Assembly (NCBI GenBank): GCA_001796495.1
Contig: MGMR01000024.1
Coordinates: 1 to 7,838, forward strand
Reading direction: 5' to 3'
Origin: Chloroflexi bacterium RBG_13_51_18
GTDB lineage: Bacteria; Chloroflexota; Dehalococcoidia; Dehalococcoidales; RBG-16-60-22
DNA: 7,838 nt
Part shown: positions 6,782 through 7,838 of the stretch, piece after piece
Numbering within the stretch: position 1 is the stretch's first letter
How the letters are laid out: each line of letters begins with the position of its first letter
Made by a program: the position numbers and the translations under genes
The notes under the pieces: model-generated
The model's input: the letters and a program-made list of their open reading frames with translations, nothing else
Database searches by the model: none
What the model was told of the DNA's origin: nothing

Positions 6782-6928
6782 ATGAAAAGGCTGATTATTT
6801 TTATCGCGTTTATCATGGCAATCGTATATCTGGCAAAGCTGATTGCCAGGCTTAACGGAGCAGTTGTAAAGGTTATGTCTGTCAATGGGCACAAAGAAGC
6901 GATGCCTGCACAGGAGGAATTAAAATGA
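6782..6928 (+). CDS. 48-residue single-helix membrane protein resembling the C-terminal part of the upstream sensor
   Basis: This short frame starts with ATG 2 bases after the sensor stop, with AAGGGA (6770-6775) 6 bases upstream. It ends in an ATGA overlap with the lipoprotein gene, so it sits as a fully coupled operon member. It encodes MKR, a hydrophobic helix (4-22), then a basic amphipathic stretch and a polar tail ending at EELK. Residues 15-34 (VYLAKLIARLNGAVVKVMSV) align without gaps with 289-308 of the sensor protein (MHLAKYIGKMHGMMAKTMLV), with 8 of 20 identical and several conservative matches. It may be a detached sensor repeat that packs against the sensor. The reading frame differs from the sensor's, so it is not simple readthrough. 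Translation is inferred from the start context, overlap and resemblance. Confidence 0.78.
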   Translation: MKRLIIFIAFIMAIVYLAKLIARLNGAVVKVMSVNGHKEAMPAQEELK

Positions 6929-7716
6929 AAAAGTTTTTATTCGCACTGGTGTTAATCACTATAATACTGTCAGTCCCCATTCTGGCGGGCTGTATACGCG
7001 TTGACCTGACGGAAAAAACCGGCCCTATTACCACACGGGAATACGATTTCACCGACTTTACGGGTATCGATGTAGGACATGCCTTCGAGGTGACAATTAC
7101 GCCCTCGGATAATTACTCTATTGCTATCACTGCCGGAGAAAACGTATTCGAGCACTTGAATGTATATAAAAGCGGAAGTACTCTGGTAATAGAAGTCGAT
7201 ACCTGGTTTATTACCTGGTTCGTCTCCCCCAAACTAACGGTAACCATGCCTGTTCTTGCCGAGTTAGAGCTTTCCGGAGCCTGTAAAGGCACAGCCAGGG
7301 GCTTTAAATCCTCTCAAGATTTGAACTTGCACTTATCCGGCGCCAGCGAACTGGATATCGACATGGAGACGGGCGACTTCTTCGCTGAATTGTCCGGTGC
7401 CAGTAAAATTACCGGGCATCTTATAGCCGCAAGCACTGAATTTGAGCTTTCCGGGGCCAGCCGCAGCAGCCTCGCCGGTTCCGGCGGCGATATCAGGATT
7501 CACGGTTCCGGCGCCAGCAACGTCGATATGTTAGGTTTTTCTGTAAATAACACTTATATAGACTTTTCCGGTGCCAGCCGCGCCAGCCTGGATATAAACG
7601 GTAGATTGGGTGTTTCGCTTAGCGGCGCTTCTTCAGTGGAATATACGGGGAACCCTACACTGGGCGAAATGGATATATCCGGGGCATCTAGTATTAAGCA
7701 AATAACCGTACCTTAA
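6925..7716 (+). CDS. Lipoprotein with DUF2807 (head GIN / toastrack) beta-helix domain
   Basis: The 263-residue protein begins with MKK, a hydrophobic signal (4-20) and the lipobox LAGC (20-23), so C23 should be lipidated and the protein anchored on the outer face of the membrane. After it comes REYDFTDFTGIDV (38-50), the usual opening of DUF2807, then ITPSDNYSIAITAGENVFEHL. A ladder of eight [x]SGA[S/C] motifs follows at S117, S138, S157, S176, S195, S215, S233 and S252, spaced 18-21 residues, which marks successive turns of a right-handed beta-helix. The ribosome site AGGAGG (6912-6917) lies 7 bases before the ATG, and the start overlaps the small membrane gene by 4 bases. DUF2807/toastrack domains recur with HAAS, PspC and LiaF-like proteins in envelope-stress operons and are thought to sense or bind surface ligands. 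The ligand is unknown. Transcription probably ends at the hairpin 20 bases downstream. Confidence 0.93.
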   Translation: MKKFLFALVLITIILSVPILAGCIRVDLTEKTGPITTREYDFTDFTGIDVGHAFEVTITPSDNYSIAITAGENVFEHLNVYKSGSTLVIEVDTWFITWFVSPKLTVTMPVLAELELSGACKGTARGFKSSQDLNLHLSGASELDIDMETGDFFAELSGASKITGHLIAASTEFELSGASRSSLAGSGGDIRIHGSGASNVDMLGFSVNNTYIDFSGASRASLDINGRLGVSLSGASSVEYTGNPTLGEMDISGASSIKQITVP

Positions 7717-7725
7717 GCCAAACGG

Positions 7726-7764
7726 ATAACCTTTAAAGGGCGCGTGGTACCGAATAACCTTTAA
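7726..7764 (+). repeat. 11-bp direct repeat ATAACCTTTAA, two copies
   Basis: Identical copies lie at 7726-7736 and 7754-7764, offset by 28 bases, in the short space between the lipoprotein gene and the convergent gene. The first copy abuts the left arm of the hairpin and the second lies in its loop. It may be a chance or slippage duplication; no function is evident. Confidence 0.6.
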
Positions 7765-7776
7765 CTATGCGCCCTT
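7736..7776. terminator. Probable bidirectional terminator hairpin between convergent genes
   Basis: AAGGGCGC (7736-7743) pairs perfectly with GCGCCCTT (7769-7776) across a 25-base loop. On the plus strand it is followed by a pyrimidine-rich TCTCTTCT rather than a clean T-run; on the minus strand the arm is followed by TTTAAAGG. The position between two convergent genes fits a shared terminator, although the large loop makes it weak. Confidence 0.5.
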
Positions 7777-7838
7777 CTCTTCTGGCTGACTTTTCTTCCA
7801 CCCCTCTGCCCCTTCGATAAGCTCCCGGGCGGCTTTAA
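7765..7838 (-). CDS. 3' end of an unidentified minus-strand gene (C-terminal fragment)
   Basis: Reading the minus strand from the right edge, one frame gives 23 codons ending AARELIEGAEGWKKS...EKGA and a TAG stop at 7767-7765. The composition, charged and helical with an EGAEGWKK segment, looks like a real protein C-terminus, while the other two frames give an immediate stop or a Pro/Gly/Arg-rich string. The gene is convergent with the lipoprotein gene, with 48 bases between the stop codons, and its last codons form one arm of the hairpin. The fragment is too short to name a family. Confidence 0.5.
   Translation of the reverse strand, partial: KAARELIEGAEGWKKSQPEEKGA

Overview
The window reads as ordinary bacterial chromosome of roughly 50% GC, with tightly packed genes, ATG starts and clear Shine-Dalgarno sites. 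The gene mix (a flavin/iron-sulfur dehydrogenase fused to heterodisulfide-reductase-type CCG domains, a small ArsR regulator, a beta-CASP nuclease, a LOG protein, and a PadR/HAAS/toastrack membrane cassette) suggests an anaerobic or facultative Gram-positive-type or Chloroflexota-like bacterium, perhaps Dehalococcoidia. That placement is an impression from gene content, not a measurement. No rRNA, tRNA, CRISPR array, insertion sequence or phage gene was seen. No stretch longer than 300 bases lacks a gene.

Left block, minus strand (1-3000): an ArsR-type repressor gene (3000 to 2665) is followed after 26 bases by a very long gene (2638 down to the left edge, 879 codons visible, C-terminus outside the window). 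The long gene encodes a GlcD-like FAD domain, two 4Fe-4S motifs and two cysteine-rich CCG domains in one chain. The two genes form an operon. A 24-bp near-perfect palindrome fills the spacer of the apparent arsR promoter, which points to autorepression.

Middle block, plus strand (3148-5262): a divergent pair encodes an MBL/beta-CASP/RMMBL ribonuclease-type protein with all its metal motifs, then a LOG-family nucleotide nucleosidase with its own strong ribosome binding site, 27 bases downstream.

Right block, plus strand (5391-7716): a good sigma70-type promoter leads into four tightly linked genes. They encode a PadR-family winged-helix regulator, a HAAS-domain protein with a four-helix 'sensor' membrane module, a 48-residue single-helix membrane protein, and a lipoprotein with a DUF2807 (toastrack) beta-helix built from eight SGA-type rungs. 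Overlaps of 8 and 4 bases and a 2-base gap suggest translational coupling. This resembles the PadR/HAAS/toastrack envelope-stress modules discussed around the phage-shock (PSP/Lia) network: a surface lipoprotein, a membrane transducer with a cytoplasmic HAAS domain, and a DNA-binding partner. The most notable detail is that the 48-residue protein matches the C-terminal helix and tail of the sensor protein encoded just upstream, so it looks like a detached extra copy of a sensor repeat.

The window ends with a hairpin between convergent genes and the last 23 codons of a minus-strand gene that continues past the right edge.
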